DNA from: Algibacter sp045066735
Lineage (GTDB): Bacteria; Bacteroidota; Bacteroidia; Flavobacteriales; Flavobacteriaceae
Direction: 5' to 3'
Assembly: GCF_045066735.1 (NCBI RefSeq)
Contig: NZ_JBISHH010000026.1
Span: forward strand, 1-64,000
DNA: 64,000 bases
Shown here: in pieces, positions 54,104 to 62,653 of the stretch
Layout of the letters: each line of letters opens with the position of its first letter
Position numbering within the stretch: the first letter of the stretch is position 1
Notes under the pieces: model-generated
Seen by the model: the letters and a program-made list of their open reading frames with translations, nothing else
Database searches by the model: none
What the model was told of the DNA's origin: nothing
Made by a program: the position numbers and the translations under genes

Positions 54104-54916
54104 ATGAAAAAGTTAGTTGGGTTTTTATTCGTTTTTTGTGCATCATTATCGCTATATGCTTCAAAGATTGATACGTTGGTTGTGCATAGTACAACGATGA
54201 ATAAAGACATAAAAAACGTGGTGATTACGCCAGATTCATATCAAAAAAATGGAAAGCGATTGGCTGTTGTTTATTTGCTTCACGGAGCAGGAGGAAACCA
54301 CACGGCATGGTTGAGAAAAGCTCCTAAAATTAAAGTATATGCCGATTTATATAACGTAATTATTGTGTGTCCCGATGGCCATAAAACGAGTTGGTATTTT
54401 GATAGTCCCGTGGATAATAGTATGCAATATGAAACTTATATTTCTAGAGAACTTGTAACCCAAATAGATAATAAATATAATACCATAGCAGATAAAAATC
54501 ATCGCGCTATTTCTGGATTAAGTATGGGCGGTCATGGAGCACTGTATTTGGCTTTTAAGCATTCTGATATTTGGGGCGTTGCAGGAAGTATGAGTGGAGG
54601 TTTAGATATTAGACCGTTTCCCTTAAGATGGAGTATTTCTGAAAGATTAGGCACATACGCACAGAATCCGCAGAATTGGGAACAAAACACCGTAATTAAT
54701 TTGGTGCACTTACTAAATGGGAAGAATTTAAAATTTTTGTTTGATTGTGGTGTAGACGATTTTTTCTACGATGCTAATGTAAGGCTTCATAAAAAACTTG
54801 TAGAACGCAATATTCCGCACGATTATATTGAGCGTCCTGGTGGGCATACCAATGCATATTGGGCCAATTCCATCAAATATCATATGGTGTTTTTTAACGA
54901 TTTTTTTAATAATTAA
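54104..54916 (+). CDS. Exported esterase of the esterase D/CE1 type
   Basis: 270 residues with a signal peptide (about 1-20). Nucleophile S140 lies in 'ISGLSMGGHGAL', the oxyanion region is 'VVYLLHGAGGNHTAW', the acid is in 'DCGVDDFFYDAN' and the His is in 'RPGGHTNAYW'. This matches the putative esterase family (PF00756), which includes feruloyl and acetyl esterases of CE1. It probably removes acetyl or other acyl groups from the polysaccharide in the periplasm. It is 12 bp after the transporter and 14 bp before the sulfatase. Confidence 0.88.
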   Translation: MKKLVGFLFVFCASLSLYASKIDTLVVHSTTMNKDIKNVVITPDSYQKNGKRLAVVYLLHGAGGNHTAWLRKAPKIKVYADLYNVIIVCPDGHKTSWYFDSPVDNSMQYETYISRELVTQIDNKYNTIADKNHRAISGLSMGGHGALYLAFKHSDIWGVAGSMSGGLDIRPFPLRWSISERLGTYAQNPQNWEQNTVINLVHLLNGKNLKFLFDCGVDDFFYDANVRLHKKLVERNIPHDYIERPGGHTNAYWANSIKYHMVFFNDFFNN

Positions 54917-54930
54917 AATAAATAAAACTA

Positions 54931-56421
54931 ATGAACTTTAAAACAGTTTATCTTTTTTCATTAATTACTTTATTTTGTTTGTCTTGTAAAAAACACACAG
55001 GTACAAATACCGAAGCAAAAGAGGTAGAAACAGCCATTTCAACTTTTGTAAATAGCAAACCGAATATTGTGGTATTACTTTGTGACGATTTGGGTTACGG
55101 CGATTTGTCGTCATTTGGACATCCTATAATCAAAACTGAAAATTTAGATAAATTAGCCAATACTGGAATTAAATTAACCAATTTTTACTCAACAGCTCCG
55201 GTTTGTTCTCCGTCGCGTGCCGGTTTACTAACAGGTAGAAGTCCAAATAAAGCTGGTATTTACGATTTTATTCCTGGCTTAAAGAAAAGCCCAGATAATA
55301 GAGATTTAGTGCATCTCCAAGCACACGAACAAACTATTCCGGCTATGTTAAAATCTGTTGGTTATACCACTTGCTTAGTTGGTAAATGGCATTGTAGTTC
55401 ACAGTTTAATTCTGATAAGCAACCACAACCCAATGATTTTGGTTTCGATCATTGGTTTGCAACACACAATAATGCCTCACCTAGTCATGAAAATCCAAAT
55501 AACTTTGTTCGAAATGGTGAAAAAGTTGGAGTAATACAAGGTTTTAGTAGCCAAATTATAGTTGATGAAGCTATTAATTGGTTGGATAATAAGAAGGGCG
55601 ACCAGCCATTTTTTTTAGAAGTTACTTTTCACGAACCACATGAGCCTATTGCGTCACCAAAAGATTTGGTGCAAAAATATTTACCACTGGCAGATAATTT
55701 ACAGCAAGCAGAGTATTTTGCTAATGTAGAAAATGTAGATCTCGCTGTTGGACGTTTAGTTGAGCATTTCGAAAAGAACAATATGGATAATACACTCATA
55801 GTTTTTAGCTCTGATAATGGTCCGGAAACTTTTATGAGATATTCTAGAGCAAAAAAATCTTATGGTTCGCCAGGAGAATTAAGAGGAATGAAACTTTGGA
55901 CTAACGAAGCCGGTTTTAGAGTGCCTGGAATAATTAATTGGATTGGCAAAAAAACATTTACAGGAACAACCGACAAAGTAGTTTCAGCATTAGACTACTT
56001 GCCAACATTTGCAGAACTTTCTGGAGCAAAATTACCGAATAGAAAACTTGATGGAGAATCGTTTACAGCACTTTTGGAAAATGGTGATTTCGATAGAGAT
56101 AAACCATTAATATGGGCATTTTATGATGCTTTAAATGAAAGAAAAGTAGCTATGCGTAAAGGCGATTGGAAAATTTTGGCAAGTATAGAGGCCGATGGAA
56201 AAGCATTACCAAACATACATAACTTATACGATGGTAATGAAGCATTAGTTAAAAATGCAAAATTAATCAATCATGTGTTGTTCAATTTGAAGCAAGATAT
56301 TAATGAATCTGAGGATTTATCTTCAACCAAAGCTGAGGTTTTTCAAATTATGAAAAAAGCCTTAGAAATAGAATATAAGAACTTGCTAGACGAAAGTCAT
56401 ATTTGGGTAAGAGAAGAATAG
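54931..56421 (+). CDS. Formylglycine-dependent S1 sulfatase (lipoprotein)
   Basis: 496 residues with a lipobox (CLSC19). The sulfatase signature is C92-S-P-S-R96, in which the Cys is oxidised to formylglycine by a maturase. Metal ligands D52-D53 lie in 'LLCDDLGYGDLSS', and the late Asp-Asn is in 'VFSSDNGPE'. 'VGKWHCSS' carries the active-site Lys and His. It removes sulfate esters from the glycan. The S1 subfamily, and hence the position cleaved, cannot be fixed by eye. It stops 3 bp before the lyase gene. Confidence 0.94.
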   Translation: MNFKTVYLFSLITLFCLSCKKHTGTNTEAKEVETAISTFVNSKPNIVVLLCDDLGYGDLSSFGHPIIKTENLDKLANTGIKLTNFYSTAPVCSPSRAGLLTGRSPNKAGIYDFIPGLKKSPDNRDLVHLQAHEQTIPAMLKSVGYTTCLVGKWHCSSQFNSDKQPQPNDFGFDHWFATHNNASPSHENPNNFVRNGEKVGVIQGFSSQIIVDEAINWLDNKKGDQPFFLEVTFHEPHEPIASPKDLVQKYLPLADNLQQAEYFANVENVDLAVGRLVEHFEKNNMDNTLIVFSSDNGPETFMRYSRAKKSYGSPGELRGMKLWTNEAGFRVPGIINWIGKKTFTGTTDKVVSALDYLPTFAELSGAKLPNRKLDGESFTALLENGDFDRDKPLIWAFYDALNERKVAMRKGDWKILASIEADGKALPNIHNLYDGNEALVKNAKLINHVLFNLKQDINESEDLSSTKAEVFQIMKKALEIEYKNLLDESHIWVREE

Positions 56422-56424
56422 ATT

Positions 56425-59238
56425 ATGATTAAAAAAGTGTCTTTATTATTTTTTTGCATCACCATTTTTTTTAGTAAAGATGCTTATGCTCAATTTATAT
56501 TTCCAGAAGAAATTATAAAAGCACATCCGCGTTTAATTTCTTCGGAAGTAAGTCGTGAAGATATGTTGTTTCAAATAGAAACTTCGGGTGATGTAAAAGT
56601 ATCTTATGAAGCCTTTAAAAGCAACGTTTTAAAATATGTTAATCAATATAAAACAGATCCAGAATGGTTGTCGTCACGTTTTCAAATGTATTGGGAAAGT
56701 CATGCCAGCGATATTTTTGTAAAAGGAGCATTTTATTCTCATGCCAAGGGAAAAGCGCCTGTGCCAACGGTTCGTTTTACTGGCCAGCGTGATTATGTAA
56801 CCGATTATAAAACACCTAAGTTAGAAGATGTAAAACCGTATTTAGAAGATAAACGCGGGCTTTTTCTTCAGAATAAAATCACCAATAATTGGGAGTGGGT
56901 GAAACCATCCAAAACGGGTCGTGTAATTGAGAATACCAATGAAAATATTATGAAAATTGCTCGTGATGCGGCTTTGGTTTATTACATTGAAGAGGATGAA
57001 GATTACGCCATATTAGCACATCATCTATTTGACGTGTATATGCATGGTTTATATTATAGAAACGAGCCTATAGATTTAGAACATGGTAATGGCCAGAATG
57101 TTATTGGGTTAACGTCTTTTCAAGTTATTAAAGAAAATATAGTAGATGAATTGGCAGAGTGTTACGACTTTTTATACCATTATATTCAAAGTAAACATCA
57201 AAATAAAAACACAATTTACACGACGTCTTTTAAGAAACTAGCCGAAATTATTATTAAAAACGGTGTGCCAGACAATAACTGGAATTTACACCAAGCTAAT
57301 AAAGTTATTGAAATTGCTTTAGCATTAGATGAAGACCAAGCTTATCAAGACGGAAAAGGATGTCAATATTATCTAAATCGTGTTTTTAATCAATCGGAAG
57401 CGAGACAGTGGTCGGTTAACGATGTCTTGAATTATGGTTACGACCAACAAAATGGTATTTGGAACGAAAGTTCTGGATATGCCTTAAGTGTTGCCGAGGG
57501 GTTTACACATTTGGCAGGTGTAATTCAAGAAGCTTTAGAAGTCGATATTATGCCAAATATGCCAGTTATTCCAAAAGCTGTTAAAGTGATGCCGCAATAT
57601 GTTTACCCAAATAAGCTTATTGTTGCTTTTGGCGATTCGCATTATGGCGAATTAAAAACACAACCGTTTTTAGATTTAATTAGTAATGCTCAAAAGTTTA
57701 ATAAAAAAGTACAAGAAGAAGAATTTACAGGCATGCTTTATATGCTGAAAAATAAAGACCAATTATTAAAACCGAGTAAACCTAAAGATGCTTTTAGAGC
57801 ATTGCTTTATAATACAAAAGTAAATTTAGACACTAGTATTAAAGCGGCCAATATTACGGATTATACTACGGCCTCATTCTATGCACCAAACGTGAGCTGG
57901 GTAGCAATGAGAAACGGCATGGATAAGGAAAACGGGCTTATGATTTCGCAGGTGGGGTCTGTTGGTAACCATGCACATTCCAACGGAATTGCTATGGAAC
58001 TTTACGGAAAAGGTTATGTTTTAGCACCCGAAGGTGGTCGTGGTTCTAGTTATTATCGAGACGATTATCGTAATTATTATTCGCAATTTCCAGCACACAA
58101 CACGGTTTCGGTAAACGGGAAATCGCAGTATAATAAAATGCGCAGTTATTACCCGTTTCAAGTAAATACACTGTATCCAGCTTCAGAAAAAAAATCAGGA
58201 TTTTACCCAAATATCAATTTTTCCGATGTGTATTTTCATGAACCTAGCACAGATTCAGACCAAAATAGGATAATGAGTATTATTCGAACGGGGGAAACTT
58301 CAGGCTATTATATCGATATTTTTAGATCGAAACAGAAAGAAGGAAAAGCTAAATATCACGATTATTTCTATCATAATTTAGGACAAGAATTAGATTTTGA
58401 AATAAGCAATAACCAACCTTTAAAATTTCAAACGTCATCAAAATTAACTTCGAAATCGGGAAACATAAAGGCTTACGATTTTTTGTTCGATGAAACCTCA
58501 ACTAAAATAAAAACACCATTTAGAGGCAGGTATACTTTATCAATCGATAATGAAAAAGTAATTATGAATATGTGGATGAATGGGAATGAAAATCGAGAAC
58601 TTTTTAAGGTGAAATCGCCGCATTCCGAAGCGTTCCGAAAAATACTTCCTGAAGCTATTGAAAAAGCTCCATTGCTAACCACCGTAGTGAGGCAATATGG
58701 AGAAGCATGGAATAAGCCTTTTGTGGCAGTTTACGAACCCTCAACAAGAGAGAGACCAGAGATAATTACTTCAATAAAAACATTTGAAGTTGAAGATAAA
58801 ACAACAAGTTTTGTTGGTATACAAATTGAAAGTAAAGGGGATAGAACTGATTTTGTTTTTTCATCAGACATTAAAGATTCTTTTAGTCATAATAATATTG
58901 ATTTTACGGGTACTTATGGTGTATTAATCCAAACCACGCAGCAAACCACACTTTTTATTGGTGCAGGACAAGACATAAGCTATAAAGGGTATAGCATCGA
59001 AATATTAGGAAAACAATCAAGTTCAGCTACTTTGGTTACTGGTGAGCAGTTCAAGCTAACTTGTAATGACCCTATCTTACTGAGCGTTCCAGATGTTTAT
59101 AAAAATGGTGATGTAGTTTTAAATATGGGTTTTCAACAAGTACAAGGAAATAGGCTTACAGTAAATGATAAAAAAGTGGTTCAGTTTAAAGTGTTGCCAA
59201 CCGATTTTCAAAATATTTCAATCAGAACTAAAGAATAA
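56425..59238 (+). CDS. Heparinase II/III-fold polysaccharide lyase
   Basis: 937 residues with a signal peptide (about 1-22, cut before QFIF) and no T9SS tail, so probably periplasmic. The N-terminal alpha toroid (about 40-480) has 'NNWNLHQANK' (284-293) and 'NESSGYALSVAEGFTHLAGV' with Y352, the usual Asn/Tyr catalytic area. The C-terminal beta sandwich carries 'VGNHAHSNGIAMELYGKGYVLAPEGGRG' (His516/518) and 'PAHNTVSVNG' (His558), the heparinase II/III-like signature. It should split a 4-linked uronic acid bond by beta-elimination, leaving the unsaturated end that GH88 removes. The length suits PL37/PL40-like groups more than alginate lyase PL17, but I cannot decide the family. Confidence 0.85.
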   Translation: MIKKVSLLFFCITIFFSKDAYAQFIFPEEIIKAHPRLISSEVSREDMLFQIETSGDVKVSYEAFKSNVLKYVNQYKTDPEWLSSRFQMYWESHASDIFVKGAFYSHAKGKAPVPTVRFTGQRDYVTDYKTPKLEDVKPYLEDKRGLFLQNKITNNWEWVKPSKTGRVIENTNENIMKIARDAALVYYIEEDEDYAILAHHLFDVYMHGLYYRNEPIDLEHGNGQNVIGLTSFQVIKENIVDELAECYDFLYHYIQSKHQNKNTIYTTSFKKLAEIIIKNGVPDNNWNLHQANKVIEIALALDEDQAYQDGKGCQYYLNRVFNQSEARQWSVNDVLNYGYDQQNGIWNESSGYALSVAEGFTHLAGVIQEALEVDIMPNMPVIPKAVKVMPQYVYPNKLIVAFGDSHYGELKTQPFLDLISNAQKFNKKVQEEEFTGMLYMLKNKDQLLKPSKPKDAFRALLYNTKVNLDTSIKAANITDYTTASFYAPNVSWVAMRNGMDKENGLMISQVGSVGNHAHSNGIAMELYGKGYVLAPEGGRGSSYYRDDYRNYYSQFPAHNTVSVNGKSQYNKMRSYYPFQVNTLYPASEKKSGFYPNINFSDVYFHEPSTDSDQNRIMSIIRTGETSGYYIDIFRSKQKEGKAKYHDYFYHNLGQELDFEISNNQPLKFQTSSKLTSKSGNIKAYDFLFDETSTKIKTPFRGRYTLSIDNEKVIMNMWMNGNENRELFKVKSPHSEAFRKILPEAIEKAPLLTTVVRQYGEAWNKPFVAVYEPSTRERPEIITSIKTFEVEDKTTSFVGIQIESKGDRTDFVFSSDIKDSFSHNNIDFTGTYGVLIQTTQQTTLFIGAGQDISYKGYSIEILGKQSSSATLVTGEQFKLTCNDPILLSVPDVYKNGDVVLNMGFQQVQGNRLTVNDKKVVQFKVLPTDFQNISIRTKE

Positions 59239-59240
59239 AT

Positions 59241-61220
59241 ATGAAACGTTTTTTTCAAACATATAGTTTAGTCGTCGTTTTGTTGCTATTTAATGGCTGT
59301 AAACAAAATGAAACTATCCAATTATCATCACCAGATGCGTCTAAAAAAATAATGTTTTTGCAAGGTGAAAATCAAAACGATATAAGTTTTTCAGTTTTTT
59401 ATAATAATCAGGAAGTTATTCAAACATCGGTTTTAGAATTACTTTCAGAAGAACTTAATTTTTCGGGCAAAGTTTTAGTAGAAAAGGTTGAAAATACTTC
59501 GAATAATTCAAAATGGACTTCAAGGTTTAGCGAGTTAAGCACCATTCCAGATCATTACAATCAAATAAAAATTTATTTAACGCAAGGTGAAGCTAAACTA
59601 AATATAATTGCTAGAGCTTATAATGAAGGCGTTGCTTTTGCTTATGAAGTGCCAGAACAAAACAATATAAAGGATATTGGTTTAAGTGAAAATATTCATT
59701 ATAATTTTTCTGAAGATTACCCAGTTTGGTCAACTCCAAAACGCGAAAAAGGTGTGTTAACCGCTCAAGGTGAATACAAAAAAAAATCTATTACCGCTTT
59801 ACAAAAAGGCGCAGAACGTCCGTTATTAATAGAAATTAGTGATAGCATTAAAATAGCATTAGCCGAAGCGCAATTAGTAGATTATGCACGTTTGAGCTTT
59901 AATAAAGGCCATGCTTCAAAATACAGTATTGTATCATCTTTGGATGGAAAAACGGGAGAGCAAAAACAAGATACCATAACTGGCGCTGTAATTGCCGAAA
60001 GAAAAATAAAAGGAGCAAAAGTAAATAAAACACTACCGTTTCAATCACCATGGCGCGTGGTTATGATGGGTGAAAGTTATGGTGAATTATTGGAAAATAA
60101 TTACATCATTCAAAACTTAAATCCGCCTTCAGCAATTGAGGATTCTTGGGTCGAACCAGGGAAAGTGCTACGAGAAACAACCTTAACAACTAAGGGCGGT
60201 TTTGCGGCCATTGATTTTGTAGCGAGCCATAATATGCAGTACGTGCATTTTGATGCTGGTTGGTATGGTAACGAAATGGATAATGCTTCTAATGCTACTA
60301 CCGTTACTCTAGATCCTAAACGTTCCAAAGGTCCTTTTGATATTGAAGCGATTTGTAAATATGCCAAAGAAAAAGGTGTAAAAGTGATGCTGTATATAAA
60401 CCGAAGAGCCTTAGAAGGTAAGGTTGGTGAGGTATTTCCTATACTTAAAAAATGGGGTGTTTCTGGTGTAAAATATGGTTTTGTAAGAGTGGGTGATCAA
60501 GATGCCACTGCTTGGATGCACGAAGCCGTAAAAAAAGCAGCAAAGTATAATTTGGTTATAGATATTCATGATGAATACAGGCCAACTGGATTTTCTAGAA
60601 CGTACCCAAATTTACTTACCCAAGAAGGAATTCGTGGTGATGAAGAAACGGTACCTAACCAACATACCTTAATAACCATGTTTACAAGAATGTTGGCTGG
60701 AGCTGCTGATAATACAGTGTGTTATTATAATAAACGCGTAGATAGAATGGGCTCACATGCTTCTCAATTAGCAAAAACGGTGTGTATTTTTAGTCCGTTG
60801 CAATTTTTATACTGGTACGATAAAGCTCCTGCTGCTCCAATAAAAGAAGATGGTCTTTGGGGAAATACCAATACCATTGGTAACGAGCCAGAATTAGAGT
60901 TCTTTAGCAATGTGCCAACTACTTGGGATGAAACTAAAGTATTGGTTGCTGAAATTGGAGAATTAGGTGTTATTGCTAGAAAAAGTGGTGCCGATTGGTT
61001 TGTTGGTGGTATTAACGGAACTACAGAACGCGAAGTGCAAGTCGACTTTGAGTTTTTAGAGCCAGATACTAAATATACAGCTAAAGTATATACAGATGAT
61101 GAAACCGTGAAAACAAGAACCCAAGTTAAAATTGAAACTATTCAAATTACAAATACCTCAAAACTTAATATAAAACTTAATAGTAACAATGGTTTTGCTG
61201 TTCAAATAATTAAAAAATAA
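59241..61220 (+). CDS. GH97 glycoside hydrolase with unusual active site (lipoprotein)
   Basis: 659 residues with a lipobox (NGC20). N-terminal beta-sandwich (about 25-290), then a TIM barrel: 'HNMQYVHFDAGWYGNE', 'WGVSGVKYGFVRVGD' (407-419), 'IDIHDEYRPTGFSRTYPNLLTQEGIRGDE' region (440-468). In the retaining branch a nucleophile Asp sits in 'KVDF'; here the word is K411-Y-G-F, so it is absent, as in the inverting SusB branch. The SusB Glu ligands in the second half are matched by D444, E462 and E468, while the Glu of the SusB 'HHE' word appears replaced near N387. It acts on an alpha-linked hexose, probably by inversion, with altered base geometry. Overlap with neighbours is minimal (2 bp gap). 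Confidence 0.92.
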   Translation: MKRFFQTYSLVVVLLLFNGCKQNETIQLSSPDASKKIMFLQGENQNDISFSVFYNNQEVIQTSVLELLSEELNFSGKVLVEKVENTSNNSKWTSRFSELSTIPDHYNQIKIYLTQGEAKLNIIARAYNEGVAFAYEVPEQNNIKDIGLSENIHYNFSEDYPVWSTPKREKGVLTAQGEYKKKSITALQKGAERPLLIEISDSIKIALAEAQLVDYARLSFNKGHASKYSIVSSLDGKTGEQKQDTITGAVIAERKIKGAKVNKTLPFQSPWRVVMMGESYGELLENNYIIQNLNPPSAIEDSWVEPGKVLRETTLTTKGGFAAIDFVASHNMQYVHFDAGWYGNEMDNASNATTVTLDPKRSKGPFDIEAICKYAKEKGVKVMLYINRRALEGKVGEVFPILKKWGVSGVKYGFVRVGDQDATAWMHEAVKKAAKYNLVIDIHDEYRPTGFSRTYPNLLTQEGIRGDEETVPNQHTLITMFTRMLAGAADNTVCYYNKRVDRMGSHASQLAKTVCIFSPLQFLYWYDKAPAAPIKEDGLWGNTNTIGNEPELEFFSNVPTTWDETKVLVAEIGELGVIARKSGADWFVGGINGTTEREVQVDFEFLEPDTKYTAKVYTDDETVKTRTQVKIETIQITNTSKLNIKLNSNNGFAVQIIKK

Positions 61221-61226
61221 GCAATT

Positions 61227-62627
61227 ATGAAAAAGTCATTAATACTTCTTTTCTGTTTGTTATCAATGGGTATCGTATGGTCTCAAAATAATGTAGAAGT
61301 ACATGCTATTAAACTATCGGGAGATGTACCAAATGGGAAAATTATTATAAATAAAACAGTAGAACAGGATATAGAAGCATCTATCCATCGAAAGAATAAA
61401 ATAAAATTATATCCAAATGTTGAGTTTCAAACATTGGAAGGTTTTGGTGGTGCTTTTAACGAAATTGGAGGAGAAGCCTTGATGTCGCTTCCGCAAGAAT
61501 TACAAGATCAAGTTATTACGAATCTTTTTGGTTTAAACCAAGGTGCTGCACTTGTTTTCAATAGAACAGCGGTAGGAGCTAGTGATTTTGGAATTGATGC
61601 GTATAGTTATGCTGAAAAAGCAGACGATTTTAAAATGAAGCATTTTTCAATTAAACGTGAGGAAACTACGGTTATTCCATATCTTCAAAAAGCATTTAAA
61701 GCCAATCCAGATTTGAAATTATTTGCCTCGCCTTGGAGTCCACCGGCATGGATGAAGTATTCAGGTTTAATGGATAGAGGTGAAGAATTTCCTGAGAAGA
61801 ACCAATTAAAAGATGATCCTAAAATTTATGAAGCTTATGCCTTATACTTTTCAAAATATATCCAAGCCTATGCTAAAAAAGGAATTGATATTGATCGCTT
61901 AATTATTCAAAATGAAAATGATGCCAACACTAAATATCCTTCAAATGATATGTCGGTAGCTCAAATGAATACATTAGTAAAATCTTATTTACGTCCACAG
62001 TTTGAAAAAGATAATATCGACACTGAAATTTGGGCAGGAACCTTTAGATCTTATGGACGATTAGATGCTCTTGAAATTGCAGCTAATGAAGATTATAGAA
62101 ACTTGTATGATGGCATAGGTATTCAATATACCAGCGGAATTTACATTCAGCAAACCAAAGATGTTTTTCCAGAAGTCAACTTAATGCATACCGAAGGAAA
62201 CTGTGATGATGGAAAAAACAATTGGGGGCAAGCATCAAACAGATTAAGAGAGATTGCTAACTATATTAATAGAGGTGTACCAAATTATTGTTATTGGAAT
62301 ATGATTTTAAATGAAACTACCGAAAGCGGTTGGGATTGGAAACAAAATTCATTAATTAATATAGATCGAAATACAAAACAAGTAACTTATAATCCAGATT
62401 ATGCTGTTATTGGTTTTATGAGTCAGTATTTGGTGCCAGGAGCTAAACGAATTGCTAACTTTTCTAGAGCAGATTTAATTTCAATAAAGTACGAAGGAAA
62501 AATTTATATACTTATTCAAAATACTAAAGATAAAGCACAGGCTTATGAGTGTCAAATAGAAAATGGCGAAGGTATAAAAGTTGAAATTCTAAGTAATTCA
62601 TTAGCCGTTGTTATTTTAAATATCTAA
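61227..62627 (+). CDS. GH30 glycoside hydrolase
   Basis: 466 residues with a signal peptide (about 1-19, VWSQ). GH30 features: 'FQTLEGFGGAFNEIGGEAL' (67-84), 'LFASPWSPPAWMKYSG' (165-180), acid/base E230 in 'IQNENDAN' and nucleophile E323 in 'HTEGNC'. The barrel is followed by a beta-sandwich ending VVILNI. GH30 enzymes act on beta-linked glucose, xylose, fucose or related sugars. The residue after the acid/base Glu is Asn instead of the Pro or Gln commonly seen, so the subfamily is uncertain. 6 bp after GH97. Confidence 0.92.
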   Translation: MKKSLILLFCLLSMGIVWSQNNVEVHAIKLSGDVPNGKIIINKTVEQDIEASIHRKNKIKLYPNVEFQTLEGFGGAFNEIGGEALMSLPQELQDQVITNLFGLNQGAALVFNRTAVGASDFGIDAYSYAEKADDFKMKHFSIKREETTVIPYLQKAFKANPDLKLFASPWSPPAWMKYSGLMDRGEEFPEKNQLKDDPKIYEAYALYFSKYIQAYAKKGIDIDRLIIQNENDANTKYPSNDMSVAQMNTLVKSYLRPQFEKDNIDTEIWAGTFRSYGRLDALEIAANEDYRNLYDGIGIQYTSGIYIQQTKDVFPEVNLMHTEGNCDDGKNNWGQASNRLREIANYINRGVPNYCYWNMILNETTESGWDWKQNSLINIDRNTKQVTYNPDYAVIGFMSQYLVPGAKRIANFSRADLISIKYEGKIYILIQNTKDKAQAYECQIENGEGIKVEILSNSLAVVILNI

Positions 62628-62653
62628 TTAAAAATTATCATTATAATATAATT

